A DNA stretch of 33,093 nucleotides, taken from the NCBI GenBank assembly GCA_003525905.1, contig DQIA01000032.1:1-33093 (forward strand). The letters run 5' to 3'. The translations under genes and the position numbers were made by a program. Numbering within the stretch: position 1 is the first letter of the stretch; every line of letters starts with the position of its first letter. The notes under the pieces are model-generated. The model was not told the origin of the DNA. It made no database searches and saw only the letters and a program-made list of their open reading frames with translations. Positions 31,736 through 33,093 of this stretch are shown here, one piece after another. The DNA comes from Clostridiales bacterium (lineage in GTDB: Bacteria > Bacillota > Clostridia > Oscillospirales > Oscillospiraceae).

Positions 31736-32186
31736 CCAAACACAAGGAAGTATTCAAGGTCGGGAGAGCATAAACAATATCTCTGTTCTTTTGACCGCCT
31801 TGCGTCTGGCTGCTATGAGAAAGCATTTCAATTTGTCCTCGACACCCCGAAATGCTATTGGGAAGTCGCCAAACGGTCAGCAGCGAACTGACGCCACGGG
31901 AGTTTCACCCCAACTGTCGTTCTGACAGAGCCGCCCTCATTGCTTGCGACGGTTTTATCACGCTCGGACTGTGACTGGACGGGAGTATCATTGTCCTCTT
32001 TGTGGGTTATGGCGAAATCGGGAGCTGCCCGATATTTTGAGTAGGTAGTTATCGCTCTCTGCTTTACAGCAGGTTATGGCGTACCTCTCGACACGCTTAT
32101 GCTCATCACAATCACAAAGAGAAGGTATTTGGCGAATGGGTATTCGGTTTTCAAAGAGCAATCCCGTTTTCGCCACACAAAGGAAA
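31736..32186 (-). other. Upstream region of mazF without a supported gene
   Basis: No frame with a credible start is present. On the minus strand a 72-codon open frame (32073 down to 31858, stop 31855-31857) reads protein-like, for example HKEDNDTPVQSQSERDKTVA and GVKLPWRQFAADRL, but no ATG, GTG or TTG opens its main part. It may be the remnant of a gene or need a frameshift. Short dyads are also present: ATCGGG/CCCGAT at 32017-32033 and CTGCT/AGCAG near 32060-32073. Confidence 0.4.
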
Positions 32187-32218
32187 ACAGGGCGAGAGGT
32201 TTTGTCCTCTCACCCTGT
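32182..32218 (-). terminator. Terminator of the sigma/HTH gene
   Basis: ACAGGGCGAGAGG (32187-32199) pairs with CCTCTCACCCTGT (32206-32218), one G-U pair in 13. The minus-strand stem ends in GTTTTCC. It lies 28 nt after the stop of the sigma-like gene. Confidence 0.8.
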
Positions 32219-32246
32219 AGCCCGTGGGAACGCTCAATTTTCCCCT

Positions 32247-32675
32247 CTACTCAAAAATTTTTTGGATTTTTTCTTTGAGCCTATCCAATCGCCTGTAAAC
32301 GGCTTTCTCCGTGATACGCAGATACGATGCAATTTCACGGGTAGAATATCCCTGTACCTTCATAAAAGCGATACGCAGAGTAAGCCTGTCCACCTTAATC
32401 AGCACTTGATAGAGCTGCTGATTTTCGATGTTATCCAGAAAGTCCTCAACCGTTTTTATTTCGGGCTGTGTCATATCCGTTGCGACTTCTTCAAGGTATG
32501 TACCTGTTTCTTGCATACGCTGATAGTAACGCCTGTCGGAATTAAAAATCGCCCAATCGTGAACACGGAGCGTTTCTATGTCGCTTTCGCTGACCCCTAA
32601 ACTCCGTAGCTGTTTTTCCTCGGCTTCTTTCCAGAGCCGCCATTTCTTTTCTTCTCTGGCTTTGTTGTACGCCAT
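32247..32675 (-). CDS. Sigma-factor-like HTH protein of conjugative elements
   Basis: 142 residues. An N-terminal helical part with KWRLWKEAEEKQLRSLG is followed by a region-4-like helix-turn-helix at the C-terminus (about 107-138; GYSTREIASYLRITEKAVYRRLDRLKEKIQ). This matches small sigma-70-region-4/DUF1492-type proteins common in Firmicute integrative conjugative elements, where they are thought to control element genes. The start at 32675 has GGAGG upstream; a longer in-frame start at 32780 is rejected because it crosses a terminator hairpin. Confidence 0.85.
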   Translation of the reverse strand: MAYNKAREEKKWRLWKEAEEKQLRSLGVSESDIETLRVHDWAIFNSDRRYYQRMQETGTYLEEVATDMTQPEIKTVEDFLDNIENQQLYQVLIKVDRLTLRIAFMKVQGYSTREIASYLRITEKAVYRRLDRLKEKIQKIFE

Positions 32676-32685
32676 ACTGTTTCCT

Positions 32686-32716
32686 CCAATCTGAATTTTT
32701 TGAAAACTCAGATTGG
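32686..32716 (-). promoter_or_regulatory. Hairpin overlapping the ribosome-binding site of the sigma-like gene
   Basis: CCAATCTGA (32686-32694) pairs with TCAGATTGG (32708-32716). The stem includes two bases of the GGAGG site (32683-32687), so folding could limit translation. Confidence 0.45.
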
Positions 32717-32781
32717 CAGGCGGACTGCGGCAGCCAACGCCAGATACGGGCTTGTCCTGTATCAAAGAGAAGCAAGACAAA

Positions 32782-32815
32782 CAAAAAGCCGCAAAGGTAT
32801 AAAGACCTCTGCGGC
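32782..32815 (-). terminator. Minus-strand terminator upstream of the sigma-like gene
   Basis: GCCGCAAAGGT (32788-32798) pairs with ACCTCTGCGGC (32805-32815), one mismatch. The minus-strand stem is followed by TTTTTGTTTG. Transcripts from further right should end here, or this is an attenuator. Confidence 0.75.
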
Positions 32816-32870
32816 AATAAGCATAACTATACCTATGGCATAGAAATGAAATCTCTATTTGAAAACCATA

Positions 32871-32932
32871 AGAGTGCCACGAGCAGGCGAGGATTTTTTT
32901 AACAGACTATCCTCGTTCCTGCGTGACACTCT
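32871..32932. repeat. Long imperfect inverted repeat
   Basis: The arms AGAGTGCCACGAGC... (32871-32894) and its partner (32909-32932, ending ...GTGACACTCT) pair over about 24 bases with a few mismatches; the central GAGGAT/ATCCTC is perfect. A T-run follows the left arm inside the loop. A 7-bp stem (CGCTGCT/AGCAGCG, about 32941-32962) lies next to it. Possible regulatory RNA or transfer-origin structure. Confidence 0.5.
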
Positions 32933-32987
32933 ATATGTATCCGCTGCTTCTGATGAGCAGCGTTGCGGTCATATTAGACCAACACAT

Positions 32988-33023
32988 AAAAAATCCCTCC
33001 AAACCTTAAACGGGCTTGGAGGG
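32988..33023 (-). terminator. Minus-strand terminator near the right edge
   Basis: CCCTCCAA (32995-33002) pairs with TTGGAGGG (33016-33023); on the minus strand it is followed by ATTTTTT. It should end a leftward gene lying beyond the window. Confidence 0.8.
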
Positions 33024-33054
33024 CTGCACTAATTTTGTTTGGGCGTGACAGAGC

Positions 33055-33091
33055 AGCCCACCAAAGCACCGTTTTTTTTATTTGGTGGGCT
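33055..33091. repeat. Hairpin at the right edge
   Basis: AGCCCACCAAA (33055-33065) pairs perfectly with TTTGGTGGGCT (33081-33091) over 11 bp around a loop with a run of T. On the minus strand it lies just upstream of the 32988-33023 terminator. No gene is visible at this edge. Confidence 0.6.
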
Positions 33092-33093
33092 TG

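Larger units (their letters stand above)
29289..33093. mobile_element. Integrated element with large serine recombinase (left part)
   Basis: AT-richer DNA from the cotJC switch point (about 29289-29292) to the window end. It carries a large serine recombinase at its end, a small ORF, a MazF-like toxin and an HTH/sigma-like protein, a set typical of clostridial integrative elements. The other end, and therefore the att repeats, lie outside the window. The integration core is probably the few bases around GGTA at 29289-29292. Confidence 0.8.

Noticed and set aside
31560..31826. Minus-strand frame overlapping mazF in another phase
   Set aside because: Its only clear part lies inside the confident mazF gene; no start site support.
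31988..32176. 62-codon minus-strand frame MAKTGLLFENRIP
   Set aside because: It overlaps the other protein-like frame, has no good ribosome site and is crossed by short dyads; coding status cannot be decided, so it is described as an unassigned region.
1..33093. CRISPR array, tRNA or rRNA genes
   Set aside because: No regularly spaced repeats, cloverleaf with CCA or rRNA motifs were found by reading; rnpB is the only structured RNA gene that could be supported.

Overview
The window looks like chromosome of a spore-forming, GC-rich Clostridia member, most likely in or near the Oscillospiraceae (the Flavonifractor / Intestinimonas / Oscillibacter neighbourhood). This taxonomic call is inference. 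It rests on germination and coat genes (spoVAD, spoVAE, cotJ), class A RNase P RNA, strong Shine-Dalgarno sites, many ATGA-type gene overlaps and clostridial protein families. The GC-rich core (about 5,360-29,290) is flanked by two visibly more AT-rich accessory segments.

Left accessory segment (1-5,300): a leftward operon encodes a small XRE regulator, a 772-residue M48 metalloprotease with a long uncharacterised C-terminal part, a TerB-like protein and a glycine-rich, probably membrane-inserting protein. It has one good promoter (4722-4750) and one good terminator (266-297). A TnpV-type mobile-element gene lies between it and the rnpB terminator. No function is known for this combination; it is the best candidate here for an undescribed system.

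Core, first part (5,300-13,210): rnpB and murD fire from back-to-back promoters. murD, ispD, ispF and a pyroglutamyl peptidase gene overlap head to tail, linking peptidoglycan and isoprenoid precursor synthesis. A ferritin-like hypothetical gene and a phosphoribosyltransferase gene follow. A leftward sporulation block holds spoVAD and spoVAE without spoVAC, then a 32-residue Asn/Gln peptide; both units have sigma-G-like promoter matches. A zinc-ribbon membrane protein and a lipoprotein precede them.

Core, second part (13,300-24,860): a MarR regulator with a perfect 11-bp inverted-repeat operator leads an operon with a DUF1538 membrane protein and a tandem PII-like protein. A Y-family polymerase, a YolD-like protein and an unknown protein follow. 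A leftward cell-wall group encodes an AI-2E-type permease, an FHA-SEDS fusion (FtsW/RodA type) and a class B PBP. A WYL regulator and a TIM-barrel protein come next.

Core, third part (24,900-29,290): an ECF sigma/anti-sigma pair, an XRE regulator with a long palindrome-rich leader, a MarR-DegV operon with two operators around a near-consensus promoter, and a cotJ coat operon in which CotJA and CotJB appear fused.

Right accessory segment (29,290 to the end): cotJC is cut after about 62 codons by an element whose first gene is a large serine recombinase reading outward across the junction. A small ORF, a MazF/PemK toxin without visible antitoxin, and a sigma/HTH protein typical of conjugative elements follow, with several hairpins and terminators. 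The element runs off the window. Because it splits a coat gene, it could be a skin-like element excised during sporulation, or simply an integrated conjugative element.
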